A stretch of 64,000 nt of DNA from AC-37 sp036389295 (GCA_036389295.1 DASVQB010000039.1:1-64000); one strand, 5' to 3'; positions 1 through 10,685 are shown, counted from the first letter of the stretch. Notes: generated from the letters alone by a model not told the origin. Translations and numbers: made by a program.

Positions 1-1966
<1,966 letters not shown>

Positions 1967-1974
<8 letters not shown>

Positions 1975-3106
1975 GGGCGGCGAGGCCCTCCAGGAACCTG
2001 TCGAACAGGTACAGAGAGTCGTGCGGCCCCGGCCCCGCCTCGGGGTGGTACTGGACCGTCGAGGCGGGCACGTCGCGCAGCACCAGGCCCTCGACCGTGC
2101 GGTCGTAGAGGTTGAGCTGGGCCAGCTCGGCGGCGCCGAAGTCGGTCTCCCAGCGGATCGGCTCGTCGGTGTCGATCCGCTCCTCCCCGCCCGGCCCGCG
2201 CACGGCGAAGCCGTGGTTCTGCGAGGTGATGTCGATCCGGCCCGTGGCCAGGTCCTTGACCGGGTGGTTCGCGCCGCGGTGGCCGAACGGGAGCTTGAAG
2301 GTCTCGAGGCCGACGGCCCGGCAGAGGAGCTGGTGGCCGAGGCAGATCCCCCACACCGGCACCTTCCCGACCAGCTCGCGGACGTTCCGCACGACGTGGT
2401 CGAGGGCCGCCGGGTCGCCCGGCCCGTTCGCCAGGAAGACCGCGTCCGGCTCGCGCGCGAGCAGCTCGTCCGCGCCGGTGGTGCACGGGTGCAGCTCGAG
2501 GCGGACGCCGCGGCGGCGCAGGTTGCGGACGATCGAGTCCTTGATGCCGGTGTCGATTCCGACCACGAGCGGCCCGGGGTTGTCCGGGTCGAGGACGATC
2601 GGCTCGGCCGGCGTGACCTCGCAGGCCAGGTCGCGGCCGGCCATCGACGGCTCGGCCGCCACCCGGTCGCGGGCCGCCGGCTCCGCGACGGACGAGGCGA
2701 ACACGCCGCCGCGCATCGCGCCCTTGTCGCGGATGTGGCGGACGAGCGCGCGGGTGTCCACCCCGGACAGCGCGGGGATGCCGCAGTCGGCCAGCCAGGT
2801 CAGCCAGCCGCCCTCCGCACCGGGCGCGTCCTCGCGGTCGACGCCCTCGCGCATGATCACCGCGCGCGCGTGGACGCGGTCGGACTCGCTGGCGGCGGCG
2901 GACACGCCGTAGTTCCCGATCAGCGGGTAGGTGAAGACGATCACCTGGCCGCGGTAGCTCGGGTCGGTCACCGACTCCTGGTAGCCGGACATCGCCGTGT
3001 TGAACACGACCTCGCCGACGGCCTCGACGGGCGCGCCGACCAGCTCGCCGTCGAAGCGGGTCCCGTCCTCGAGGAGGAGGAAGCCTGGGGCGGCCGAGGG
3101 CGTCAC
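1967..3106 (-). CDS. carA: Carbamoyl-phosphate synthase small (glutaminase) subunit
   Basis: CarA hydrolyses glutamine and channels ammonia to CarB. The product has 379 residues, the normal family length. The N-terminal CPSase domain starts LLLEDGTRFDGE and includes FNTAMSGYQE. The C-terminal class I amidotransferase domain has the nucleophile Cys in GICLGHQLL (near residue 260) and the His/Glu pair in QYHPEAGPGP near the end. I chose the GTG at 3106, two bases after the pyrC stop, because homology begins within ten residues of it; the frame stays open further upstream but that stretch lies within pyrC. Confidence 0.95.
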
Positions 3107-3108
3107 CG

Positions 3109-4461
3109 CTACGCGACCGCCCCGATCGCGAACGACCGCTCGCGGTAGGCGACCTCCCCGCCGGCGACCGTCATCCGGACGCGCCCGGTGAGGCGCTGGC
3201 CGGCGAACGCGCAGTTGGCCGAGCGGCTCTCGTAGCCGTGCTCGCCGACCTCCCACTCGGCGGCGAGGTCGACCAGGCAGACGTTCGCGGGCGCGCCGGG
3301 CGCGAGCGTCGGCGCCTCGATGCCGAACGGCTCGCCGCCGGCGGTCATCCGCTCGACGAGCAGCGGCAGGTCGACCAGGCCCGGCAGCACGAGCCGGGTG
3401 TGGAGCGCGGCGAACGCCGTCTCGAGGCCCGTGACGCCCATCGGCGCGACCTCGAACGGCTGCTCCTTCTCCTCGCGCGCGTGCGGGGCGTGGTCGGTGG
3501 CGACGCAGTCGATCGCGCCCGACCTGAGCGCGTCGACCAGCGCGCTCCGGTCGGCGGCGGAGCGCAGCGGCGGGTTCATCTTGAAGTTGGCGTCCAGCGA
3601 GCGGACGGCCTCGTCGGTCAGGCAGAGGTGGTGCGGCGTGACCTCGGCCGTGATCGCGACGCCCGCCGCCTTGGCCTGCTCGATCACGACCACGGACTCG
3701 CGCGCCGACACGTGCTGGACGTGGACCCGCCCGCCCTCGTAGCCGGCGATCGCGGCGTCGCGCGCGATCGCCGTCGACTCGGAGATCGACGGGATGCCGT
3801 GCAGCCCGAGCAGCGCCGAGACCGCCCCCTCGTGCATCGCGCCGTCGCCCGACAGGGTCGGGTCCTCCTCGTGGAGGGCCAGCACGCGGCCGGCGAGCCG
3901 CTGGTACTGGAGCGCCTGGCGCAGCACGCCCGCCGAGCGGACCGGCAGGCCGTCGTCGGTGAAGGCGACCGCGCCGGCGTCGGCCAGCTCGGCCATCTCC
4001 GTCAGCTCGGCGCCGGCCTGGCCGCGGGTGATCGCGGCGAGGAAGCCGGTCGGCACGCGGGCCTCGGCGCGGGCGCGCTCGCGCAGGGACCGCAGGACCG
4101 GCGCGCTGTCCACCACCGGGTCGGTGTTGGGCATGGCGAGGATCGCGCAGAAGCCGCCGGCCGCCGCGGCGCGGGTGCCGGAGTCGACGTCCTCCTCGTC
4201 CTCGCGGCCCGGCGTGCGGAGGTGGACGTGCGGGTCGACGAACGCCGGCAGCGCGTGGAGGCCGTCGGCCTCCACGACCTCGGCGCCGTCGGGCGCCTCC
4301 AGCGTGCCGGGCTCGCCGAGCTCGGCCACGCGGCCGTCGCGGACCAGCAGGTCGCCGGGCCGGTCGACGCCCGCCCGCGGGTCGAGCAGCCGCGCCTCGC
4401 GGACGAGGACGTCGCCGCCGCCGGCGGCCGCGAAGTCGAGCGGCGGGGCGGCGGCGCTCAT
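3109..4461 (-). CDS. pyrC: Dihydroorotase
   Basis: The enzyme cyclises N-carbamoyl-aspartate to dihydroorotate, step three of pyrimidine synthesis. The product is a 450-residue class I (long) amidohydrolase. Zinc-binding signatures are visible: FVDPHVHLRTPG near residue 75, the later VTPHHL, and the catalytic CVATDHAPH. The ATG at 4461 overlaps the pyrB stop in an ATGA arrangement, and the stop lies two bases before carA, so all five pyr genes are probably one transcript. The substrate is made by PyrB, encoded immediately upstream. Confidence 0.95.
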   Translation of the reverse strand: MSAAAPPLDFAAAGGGDVLVREARLLDPRAGVDRPGDLLVRDGRVAELGEPGTLEAPDGAEVVEADGLHALPAFVDPHVHLRTPGREDEEDVDSGTRAAAAGGFCAILAMPNTDPVVDSAPVLRSLRERARAEARVPTGFLAAITRGQAGAELTEMAELADAGAVAFTDDGLPVRSAGVLRQALQYQRLAGRVLALHEEDPTLSGDGAMHEGAVSALLGLHGIPSISESTAIARDAAIAGYEGGRVHVQHVSARESVVVIEQAKAAGVAITAEVTPHHLCLTDEAVRSLDANFKMNPPLRSAADRSALVDALRSGAIDCVATDHAPHAREEKEQPFEVAPMGVTGLETAFAALHTRLVLPGLVDLPLLVERMTAGGEPFGIEAPTLAPGAPANVCLVDLAAEWEVGEHGYESRSANCAFAGQRLTGRVRMTVAGGEVAYRERSFAIGAVA

Positions 4462-5420
4462 GCCGGCTGCGGCTCGGTCGCCGCCCCCGGCCGCGCGAAG
4501 CGCCCGTCGACCGGGTCCCTGACGCCCCGCGTGAGGAGCTCGTAGAGGACGGCCATCCGGACCACCACCCCCGACTCCACCTGCTGCACGATCAGCGCCT
4601 GCGGCGAGTCGACCACCTCGCCCGCCAGCTCCACCCCGCGGTTGACCGGCCCGGGGTGCATCAGGAGCTGGCTCGGCGCCAGCCGCCGGCCGTCGATCTG
4701 GTAGCGCGCCGCGTACTCCCTGAGCGAGGGCACGTACGAGCCGGTCATGCGCTCGTTCTGCATCCGCAGCGCGTAGATGACGTCGGCCTCGCCGACGCCG
4801 TCGAGCGACCAGCGGACGTCGCAGCCGAGCGACTCGACCTCGCGCGGTATCAGCGTCGGCGGTCCGCACACCGTCACCGAGCAGCCCATCCGGCCGAAGG
4901 CCAGGATGTTCGACCGCGCGACGCGGCTGTGCAGGACGTCGCCGACGATCCAGACCTTGAGGCCCTCGAGCGCGCGGACCCGGCGCCTGAGCGTGTAGAC
5001 GTCGAGCAGCGCCTGGGTCGGGTGCTCGTGCTTGCCGTCGCCGGCGTTGACCACCGCCGCCGCGCTCCAGCGGGACACGAGCCCCGCGGCGCCGGCGTGG
5101 GGCGAGCGGATGACGATCGCCGCCGGGTCGTACGCCGACAGCGTCTGGACCGTGTCCTTGAGCGACTCGCCCTTGTCCACCGCCGACCCGGCGGACTTGA
5201 CGTTCACCACGTCCGCCGAGAGCCGCTTGGCGGCCAGCTCGAACGAGGAGCTGGTCCGCGTGGACGACTCGTAGAAGAGGTTCACGACCGTCCGGCCGCG
5301 GAGCGTCGGCACCTTCTTGATCTCGCGGCCGGAGACCTCTGCGAAGCTCTCCGCGCGGTCGAGGATGTGCTCGATGTCCTCACGGGTGAGGTCGTCGATC
5401 GAGATCAGGTCCTTCCTCAT
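4458..5420 (-). CDS. pyrB: Aspartate carbamoyltransferase catalytic subunit
   Basis: This enzyme joins carbamoyl phosphate and aspartate. The 320-residue product carries the carbamoyl-phosphate loop STRTSSSFE (about residues 54-62), HPTQALLD, and the C-terminal HPGPVNRG. No regulatory pyrI is seen, which fits control by PyrR. The start ATG overlaps the pyrR stop by four bases (ATGA), and the stop likewise overlaps the pyrC start, implying translational coupling along the operon. Confidence 0.96.
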   Translation of the reverse strand: MRKDLISIDDLTREDIEHILDRAESFAEVSGREIKKVPTLRGRTVVNLFYESSTRTSSSFELAAKRLSADVVNVKSAGSAVDKGESLKDTVQTLSAYDPAAIVIRSPHAGAAGLVSRWSAAAVVNAGDGKHEHPTQALLDVYTLRRRVRALEGLKVWIVGDVLHSRVARSNILAFGRMGCSVTVCGPPTLIPREVESLGCDVRWSLDGVGEADVIYALRMQNERMTGSYVPSLREYAARYQIDGRRLAPSQLLMHPGPVNRGVELAGEVVDSPQALIVQQVESGVVVRMAVLYELLTRGVRDPVDGRFARPGAATEPQPA

Positions 5421-5971
5421 GCCAGCACCTCCGCGCCCTGCGCCGCCACCGTGACCTCGTCCACCCCGTCGAGCTCCTCCAGCCTCACGTTCACCCGCTC
5501 GCTCCTCGCCGTCGGGAGGTTCTTGCCCACGTAGTCCGGCCTGATCGGGAGCTCGCGGTGGCCGCGGTCGGTGAGCACCGCGAGCTGGACGCGCCGCGGG
5601 CGGCCGTAGTCGAACACCGCGTCGATCGCCGCCCGGACCGTGCGCCCCGTGTAGAGGACGTCGTCGACCAGGACGATCGTCGTGTCGTCGACCGGGAACT
5701 CGATGTGCGACGCGTGCACGACCGGCTGCTGCCCGGGCGCCCGCATGCTCAGGTCGTCGCGGTAGAAGCTGATGTCGAGGTCGCCGAGTGGGATCGGGTC
5801 GTCGGCGAGCTCGGACAGCAGCTCGTGTATCCGAGCCGCGAGGATCGCGCCGCGCCGGTGAATCCCGACCACCGCCACCGCCTCGCCGCCGTTCCGCTCG
5901 ACGATCTCGTGGGCGACGCGCACGAGCGTGCGCCTGATGTCCTCACGGTCGAGGACGACCTTCTCGTCCAC
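5417..5971 (-). CDS. pyrR: PyrR bifunctional pyrimidine operon regulator / uracil phosphoribosyltransferase
   Basis: PyrR binds a leader RNA when UMP is high and represses the pyr operon; many members also make UMP from uracil and PRPP. The product has 184 residues. The PRPP loop is VLVDDVLYTGRT, and the N-terminus is of PRTase type (VDEKVVLDREDIRRTL). I chose the GTG at 5971 because a strong ribosome site (aggaaggag) lies 8 bases upstream. A GTG at 5995 is in frame but falls inside the presumed PyrR-binding RNA. It is the first gene of pyrRBC-carAB. Confidence 0.95.
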   Translation of the reverse strand: MDEKVVLDREDIRRTLVRVAHEIVERNGGEAVAVVGIHRRGAILAARIHELLSELADDPIPLGDLDISFYRDDLSMRAPGQQPVVHASHIEFPVDDTTIVLVDDVLYTGRTVRAAIDAVFDYGRPRRVQLAVLTDRGHRELPIRPDYVGKNLPTARSERVNVRLEELDGVDEVTVAAQGAEVLA

Positions 5972-5979
5972 TGCGTCGC

Positions 5980-6015
5980 TCCTTCCTGGCCTCACGGGAC
6001 CCGGTTAAAGGTGTG
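5980..6015 (-). promoter_or_regulatory. PyrR-binding RNA element in the pyr leader
   Basis: Read on the minus strand, the leader just before pyrR contains cctttaac followed by gtcccgtgaggcc. This matches what I know of the PyrR anti-antiterminator consensus (TTTAA ... TCCnGnGAGGC). It runs directly into the pyrR ribosome site (aggaaggag). I see no terminator between the element and the gene, so bound PyrR would more likely block translation initiation than cause transcription attenuation. The match is visible; the mechanism is inferred. Confidence 0.75.
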
Positions 6016-6132
6016 ACGGTCCCGGCGAGGGTAACAGCCGGGGTCGACGGCTCACCGCTCGCCTTGGCGGGCCGTCCCCGCGACGCGGGGGCGTTTCCGG
6101 GAGGCGGCCGCCGGGTACCGCTCGGCAGCGAC

Positions 6133-6615
6133 GTGATCGACGGACGGTACCTCCCCATCTACCTCAACGACCACCGCGCCGGCGCGCTGGCGGGGCTCGA
6201 GCTGGCCAAGCGCGCGGCCGGCAGCAACGAGGACAGCGACTACGGCGAGCCGCTCCGCCGGATCGCGCAGGAGATCGACGAGGACGTCGACGCGCTCGAC
6301 GAGATCATGGAGGCGCTCGGCGTCGGCCACGACCGGATCAAGATGATCGCGGCGTTCGTCGGGGAGAAGCTCGGGCGGCTGAAGCTGAACGGCCAGATCA
6401 CCGGCTACTCGCCGCTCTCGCGGCTGGTCGAGCTCGAGGGGCTCACGCTCGGCGTGGAGGGCAAGCTGCGGCTCTGGCGCTCGCTCCTGGAGCTGGCGCC
6501 GCTCGACTCCCGCCTCGACGAGGCGCGGCTCGACGAGCTTGCAAGGCGCGCCGACCGCCAGCGGCGCACGCTCGAGCGGCTCCGCCGGCGCGCCGCCGGC
6601 GAGGCCCTGGCCTAG
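6133..6615 (+). CDS. Conserved actinobacterial helical protein of unknown function
   Basis: The predicted product is 160 residues, soluble and almost entirely helical, rich in Glu, Leu and Arg. It begins near GRYLPIYLNDHRAGA, followed by GLELAKRAAGSN and a row of acidic helices (IAQEIDEDVDALDEIM). I recall similar short proteins in actinobacteria with an LPIYLNDHLAG start and no assigned function; a ferritin-like helical bundle is possible, but I see no clear EXXH metal site. The GTG at 6133 is chosen because homology begins a few residues later. The gene diverges from pyrR and converges on RNase Z. Confidence 0.7.
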   Translation: MIDGRYLPIYLNDHRAGALAGLELAKRAAGSNEDSDYGEPLRRIAQEIDEDVDALDEIMEALGVGHDRIKMIAAFVGEKLGRLKLNGQITGYSPLSRLVELEGLTLGVEGKLRLWRSLLELAPLDSRLDEARLDELARRADRQRRTLERLRRRAAGEALA

Positions 6616-6646
6616 CGGGGCCGCGTCCGCGGTCCGCGGCGGCGGC

Positions 6647-7585
6647 TCACGCCTCAGCCCTCACGTGCACGGGGTCCCCGCGCTCGGGGAACGGGAGCTC
6701 GACGCGGTCGAAGTCGCGCGGGACGATCGTGCGCTCGAACACGGCCAGCGCCTCGTCGCGGAGGACCGACGGGGGGTGCCGCGCCGAGACGTGCGTCAGC
6801 GCGAGCAGCTTCACGTCGGCCTCGCGGGCCAGCTCGGCCGCCTGGCGGGCCGTGGAGTGGCCGGTCTCGCGCGCGCGGTCGGACTCCTCCTCGCTGAAGG
6901 TGGCCTCGTGCACGAGCAGGTCGGCCCCGTGGGCCACGGCGGCGACCAGCGGCGACGGCGCCCCGTCCCCCGCGATCACGACCTTCCGGCCCGGCCGCGC
7001 CTCGCCGACCACCTGGTCCGGCGCGACCGGCCCGCTCGACCCCGCCACCGTCTCGCCGCGGTGGAGGCGGCCGAAGTCCGGCCCGGGCGCGACCCCCAGC
7101 TCGATCGCGCGGGCCTCGTCGAAGCGGCCCAGCCGCTCGTCCTCGACCAGCGCGTAGCCGAAGGCGGGCACGCGGTGGGTCGCCTCGAAGGCGGCGATCC
7201 GGTAGCCGTCGCGCGCGAGCTCCTGGTTCGGCTCGAGCTCGACCAGGCGGAGCTCGTAGGCCGTGCGGCCGACGATCGGCTCGAGCACCCGGAACAGCGA
7301 GCGCAGGCCGGGCGGGCCGTACACCGTCAGCGGCCGCTCGCGCCCGCGCAGGGCGAACGTCTTCAGCATCCCCGGCAGGCCGAGGACGTGGTCGGCGTGG
7401 AAGTGGGTGACGAACACCTCCTCGAGCTCGACCAGCCCGATCGAGCGCAGGAGCTGGCGCTGGGTCCCCTCGCCGCAGTCGAACAGGAGCCGCTCGCCGC
7501 CGCGGCGGACGAGCGTGGACGGCAGGCCGCGCGCGGCCGTAGGCGCCGAGCCGGCGGTGCCGACGAACAGGACGTCGAGGTCCAC
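6647..7585 (-). CDS. rnz: Ribonuclease Z (tRNA 3' endonuclease)
   Basis: RNase Z trims the 3' trailers of tRNA precursors, needed here because the tRNA at 9600 lacks an encoded CCA. The 312-residue product has the beta-lactamase-fold zinc motif THFHADHVLGLPG near residue 60, preceded by LLFDCGEGTQRQL, both typical of RNase Z. Further metal ligands are seen in VIAGDGAPS, LLVHEATF and LALTHVSARH. The length matches the short bacterial form. The start GTG lies 27 bases upstream of the neighbouring copper-protein stop; a second promoter is not obvious. Confidence 0.92.
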   Translation of the reverse strand: MDLDVLFVGTAGSAPTAARGLPSTLVRRGGERLLFDCGEGTQRQLLRSIGLVELEEVFVTHFHADHVLGLPGMLKTFALRGRERPLTVYGPPGLRSLFRVLEPIVGRTAYELRLVELEPNQELARDGYRIAAFEATHRVPAFGYALVEDERLGRFDEARAIELGVAPGPDFGRLHRGETVAGSSGPVAPDQVVGEARPGRKVVIAGDGAPSPLVAAVAHGADLLVHEATFSEEESDRARETGHSTARQAAELAREADVKLLALTHVSARHPPSVLRDEALAVFERTIVPRDFDRVELPFPERGDPVHVRAEA

Positions 7586-7612
7586 GGGCCTATCTTGCCG
7601 CGGCGGCGCGGG

Positions 7613-8977
7613 TCAGCGCGCCCGCACCCGGATCAGCTGCGACATCCGGGCCGGGTGGAGCGAGCAGTAGACGCGGTACGTGCCCGGCACGTCGAAGCGG
7701 CGCGTGAAGCTGTCGCCGCGGCGGCTCCAGGGGGCGCCGAAGCCCTGCGGGCCGGTGACCATCGTGGCGTCGTGGTCGACGGGGTCGAAGTAGCGCCAGC
7801 GCACGCGGCCGCCCGCCGGGATCGACACGCGCGAGGGCCTGAACGCGAGGGCGCCGACGCGGATCGACGCGTCCCGCTCGTACGAGCGGGTCGTTCCCGG
7901 CGGCGCGTCGATCGGGTGCGCCACGCCGTCGCCGCCCAGCTGGGCGAGCGTGAGCTTCACCGGCGGCGGCTCGGCGCGGCCGCCCTCGAAGTCCGGCCCG
8001 AGCTCGACGGCGTCGGCCGGCACCGGGTCGCAGTCGCGGCTCGCCGCGGCGTCGGGCGCCACGTAGACGTGGTCGATCCCCATCACGCGCATGTGCGCGC
8101 GCTCGGCGTCGTACACGGACGAGACGGTCAGCTCCTCGCCCGCCACGACCGGTACGCCGGTGGCGGACTGCCACCACGAGATGCTCCGCGGGTCCGGCTC
8201 GTGCAGCGGCGGCCTCACCCGGTACAGCGGGTCGTCGGGCGGGCCGTACGTCGGGCGGCTCGTGACGAGCGTCCGGTTGGCGCACCGCGGCTGGCCGAGC
8301 GCGATCCGCCGCGCGCCGCCGTGGAGGTGGCCGCCGACCGCGACGATCCGGCCGTCGAGCGGCACCTTCCAGGCGATCCTCTTGACGTGGCTCGTCCCCG
8401 GCGCCCGGCCGCCCGGGACCGTGTACTGGGGATCGGCGCCGCACGGGACCACGCTCACCCAGTACGGCTTCACCGGCGCGATGCCCGGCGCGTCGTCGGT
8501 CGTCACGTGCGCCTCGATGAACACCTTGCGCGCGGAGCTCGTGTGGTTCATGACCATCCAGGCCATGCGCCAGCGGTCCTGGGCGTCGATCGGGTAGCCG
8601 TACCCGTCGGGGAGCGTCATCGGGCGCAGCTCCTCGCTGGTGCCGTAGAAGCGCTCGGCCGGCTTCTTCGGGCAGGTGCCGTCGTAGCGCGGGGCGCCCT
8701 CGTAGCCGACGTCGAAGTAGACGAGGTGGTGGAGCATCACCTGGCTCTGGGGCACGACCTGGCCGTCCGCGTCGACCAGGTTCGCGTCCATGGCCACGAT
8801 CGAGCCGGTGACGCCGGGGGTCGCCGAGTCGTTCGACCGCTTCAACGCCGCGTACTTGCCGACCGAGATCGGGCCGAACCGGAGCGTGTGGGTCTTGCGC
8901 TCGGCCGCGGCGGGGGCCGCGAGGGCGAGGCTGGCGAGGAGGGCCGCCGCGGCGGCGGTTGTCAGCATGCGGCGCAT
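7613..8977 (-). CDS. Secreted copper protein: monooxygenase-like core with C-terminal cupredoxin
   Basis: The 454-residue product begins with a clear signal peptide (hydrophobic run to about residue 26, ending APAAAERK). The middle has LHHLVYFDVG, GGHLHGGARR and HMRVMGIDH. These are spaced like the HH, HXH and Met copper ligands of the PHM/DBH-type copper monooxygenase fold. The last 90 residues form a cupredoxin domain with a complete type 1 copper site: His in DPVDHDATM, then Cys, His and Met in YCSLHPARM. Oxidase, monooxygenase or copper-storage roles are all possible and no substrate can be read from the sequence. The ATG at 8977 is chosen because the signal peptide begins there; no good ribosome site is seen. 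Confidence 0.75.
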   Translation of the reverse strand: MRRMLTTAAAAALLASLALAAPAAAERKTHTLRFGPISVGKYAALKRSNDSATPGVTGSIVAMDANLVDADGQVVPQSQVMLHHLVYFDVGYEGAPRYDGTCPKKPAERFYGTSEELRPMTLPDGYGYPIDAQDRWRMAWMVMNHTSSARKVFIEAHVTTDDAPGIAPVKPYWVSVVPCGADPQYTVPGGRAPGTSHVKRIAWKVPLDGRIVAVGGHLHGGARRIALGQPRCANRTLVTSRPTYGPPDDPLYRVRPPLHEPDPRSISWWQSATGVPVVAGEELTVSSVYDAERAHMRVMGIDHVYVAPDAAASRDCDPVPADAVELGPDFEGGRAEPPPVKLTLAQLGGDGVAHPIDAPPGTTRSYERDASIRVGALAFRPSRVSIPAGGRVRWRYFDPVDHDATMVTGPQGFGAPWSRRGDSFTRRFDVPGTYRVYCSLHPARMSQLIRVRAR

Positions 8978-9027
8978 GGGGGTCAGAACACAGTAGGCGC
9001 GCCGGGAGTAGCGCGCCAGCCCCGCCG

Positions 9028-9516
9028 TCAATCGAGCGGGACCAGCTCGAACGCGACCCGCCCGCCCTCCGCCCGCGCGACCCCCATCGTGTGGCGCGGC
9101 TGCCGGCGCCTGTCCGTGGGGCTGCCCGGGTTGAAGATCTGGAAGCCGTCGCGCTCCTCGTGCAGGGGCATGTGGGAGTGGCCGAAGACGACCGCGGCGG
9201 CGTCCGGGAACCGGAGCCGCATGCGCTCGAGGCGGCCGCGCGCCGGGCCGGCGTCGTGGACGACCGCGATCCGGGCCCCCTCGGCGTCGATCGTCCTCGT
9301 CTCCGGCAGCCGCCGCCGCAGCTCCGGGGCGTCCACGTTCCCGTGCACGGCCGCGACCGGCGGTCCCAGCGCCTCGATCTCCGCGAGCGCCTCCGGCGCC
9401 GTGAAGTCGCCGGCGTGGACGATCAGGTCCGCCGCCCGCATCCGCTCGACGCACGCGTCCGGCAGCGCCCGCCGCCCGCGCGGCATGTGGGTGTCGGCGA
9501 TCACGGCGATCAGCAC
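9028..9516 (-). CDS. YfcE/MJ0936-family metallophosphoesterase
   Basis: This is a 162-residue calcineurin-like phosphodiesterase. The dimetal motifs appear in order: ADTHMPRG (D-X-H), VHAGDFTA (GD), VHGNVD (GN-D), AVVHD (His) and VFGHSHMP (GHXH). The length is typical of the family, whose members hydrolyse phosphodiesters in vitro; the physiological substrate is usually unknown. The GTG start lies exactly 6 bases after a TAGCAT box (9528-9523), consistent with a leaderless transcript. It stands alone, upstream of the tRNA on the other strand. Confidence 0.88.
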   Translation of the reverse strand: MLIAVIADTHMPRGRRALPDACVERMRAADLIVHAGDFTAPEALAEIEALGPPVAAVHGNVDAPELRRRLPETRTIDAEGARIAVVHDAGPARGRLERMRLRFPDAAAVVFGHSHMPLHEERDGFQIFNPGSPTDRRRQPRHTMGVARAEGGRVAFELVPLD

Positions 9517-9599
9517 GGGCCGATGCTAGGCGGGCGCCGGCGGCGGCCGGCCCGGCCCCGCCCCGGGGCCCCGTCCCGCGACTAGACTCACCCGAGCGG

Positions 9600-9672
9600 G
9601 CGCCCGTAGCTCAGTGGATAGAGCGCTGCCCTCCGGAGGCAGAAGTCGCAGGTTCGAATCCTGCCGGGCGCG
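9600..9672 (+). tRNA. tRNA-Arg (anticodon CCG)
   Basis: A 73-base cloverleaf can be folded by eye. The acceptor stem gcgcccg pairs with cgggcgc (9665-9671) and is followed by discriminator G. The D-arm is agctcagtggatagagc. The anticodon stem ctgcc/ggcag encloses the loop ctccgga with CCG at 9633-9635. The T-arm gcagg-ttcgaat-cctgc is intact. The 3' CCA is not encoded. A strong hairpin follows about 15 bases later. Confidence 0.97.
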
Positions 9673-9686
9673 CTTCGCGCAGCGGT

Positions 9687-9724
9687 TGAAGACTTTGGGA
9701 CCCCAGGGGGTCCCAAATCCTTCA
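9687..9724 (+). terminator. Stem-loop after tRNA-Arg; member of a repeated palindrome
   Basis: An 11-bp perfect arm pair (tttgggacccc with ggggtcccaaa) is centred at 9705-9706, with outer tgaag/cttca pairing across two mismatches. It sits 15 bases beyond the tRNA, so termination or 3' processing is a natural role, although no U-run follows. Its right arm (tcccaaatccttca) is almost identical to the right arm of the palindrome near 22800. Confidence 0.6.
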
Positions 9725-9763
9725 GGCGTGAGCGGGATCGCGACATCCGGCAGACTTCGCGAC

Positions 9764-10660
9764 GTGCCCCACCCGCGGCAAGCCCTCCTCGCCGCCGTCG
9801 CGGCCCTCGCCCTACTCGCCGCCGGCTGCGGCGGCTCGTCCGACGACGACGCGCCCGCCACGCCGAAGCCGGGCGTGGTCGACCGGTTCGACTCCGGCAG
9901 GGCGTGGTCGCTCGTCAAGCAGCAGCTCGCCTACGGGCAGCGGCCGGCGGGGTCGCCGCAGCTGCGCCGCCTCGCGGCCAAGCTGCGGCCGCAGCTCCCG
10001 CGCGGCCGGTTCGAGCAGGTGCCGGGCGAGCGCGGGCTGCGCAACGTCGTCGGAACGATCCCGGGGAAGCGCCCCGGCATCGTGATCGGCGCCCACTACG
10101 ACACGCTCGTCAAGCCGAAGGGCTTCCTGGGCGCGAACAACGGCGCCGCCGGCACGGCCGTGGTGATCGAGGCGGCCCGCGCCCTGCGCGCCGAGAAGCG
10201 CGGCAAGGACGCCCTCGAGGTCCGCTTCGTCCTCTTCGACGGCGAGGAGCCCGCCAAGGGCCTCCCCGAGGAGAGCGCCGACTTCGAGAACATCGGCCTG
10301 CGCGGGTCGCGCGCGTACGTCGACGCGCACGCCCGCCGGACCGGCTACATGGTGCTGCTCGACTACGTCGGGAACAAGGGCCTGCGGCTGCCGCGCGAGG
10401 GCAGCTCGACCGAGTCGCTCTGGGACGAGGTCAGGGCCGCCGCGCGCGAGGTCGGGGCCGGGCGAGTCTTCCCGCCGGACGTCGGCGAGACGATCGTGGA
10501 CGACCACACGCCGTTCCTGAAGGCGGGCGTGCCCGCGGTTGACCTGATCGACTGGCGCTACCCGGGCCACGACCTGAGCGACCGGCTCGACAAGCTCTCC
10601 CCCGCGAGCCTCGACGCGGTCGGCGAGACCGTCGTCCAGCTCGCGATCGCGCTGCGCTGA
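9764..10660 (+). CDS. Lipoprotein M28-family zinc peptidase / glutaminyl-cyclase-like
   Basis: The 298-residue product starts with a lipoprotein signal ending in the lipobox LLAAGCGG (Cys near residue 21), so it should be anchored outside the membrane. The M28 fold is shown by VIGAHYDT (metal His), FDGEEP (catalytic Glu pair), LLDYVGNK (metal Asp) and DDHTPF (metal His). The position that usually holds the metal-bridging Asp reads LGANNGAAG, with Asn in place of Asp, so the zinc site may be altered. Both aminopeptidase and glutaminyl cyclase activities occur in this family. The GTG at 9764 is chosen because the signal peptide begins there; an in-frame GTG at 9728 gives a less typical signal. 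Confidence 0.8.
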   Translation: MPHPRQALLAAVAALALLAAGCGGSSDDDAPATPKPGVVDRFDSGRAWSLVKQQLAYGQRPAGSPQLRRLAAKLRPQLPRGRFEQVPGERGLRNVVGTIPGKRPGIVIGAHYDTLVKPKGFLGANNGAAGTAVVIEAARALRAEKRGKDALEVRFVLFDGEEPAKGLPEESADFENIGLRGSRAYVDAHARRTGYMVLLDYVGNKGLRLPREGSSTESLWDEVRAAAREVGAGRVFPPDVGETIVDDHTPFLKAGVPAVDLIDWRYPGHDLSDRLDKLSPASLDAVGETVVQLAIALR

Positions 10661-10685
10661 GCGGCCGCTGGCGGCGCCCGACCGG

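Noticed and set aside
6539..9529. 996-codon plus-strand frame across rnz, the copper protein and the phosphoesterase
   Set aside because: All three minus-strand genes have unmistakable catalytic motifs; the plus frame has none and is low-complexity.
9600..9724. Integration site with a mobile element at tRNA-Arg
   Set aside because: No duplicated tRNA 3' end, integrase or phage genes are seen on either side; the genes following are ordinary chromosomal ones.
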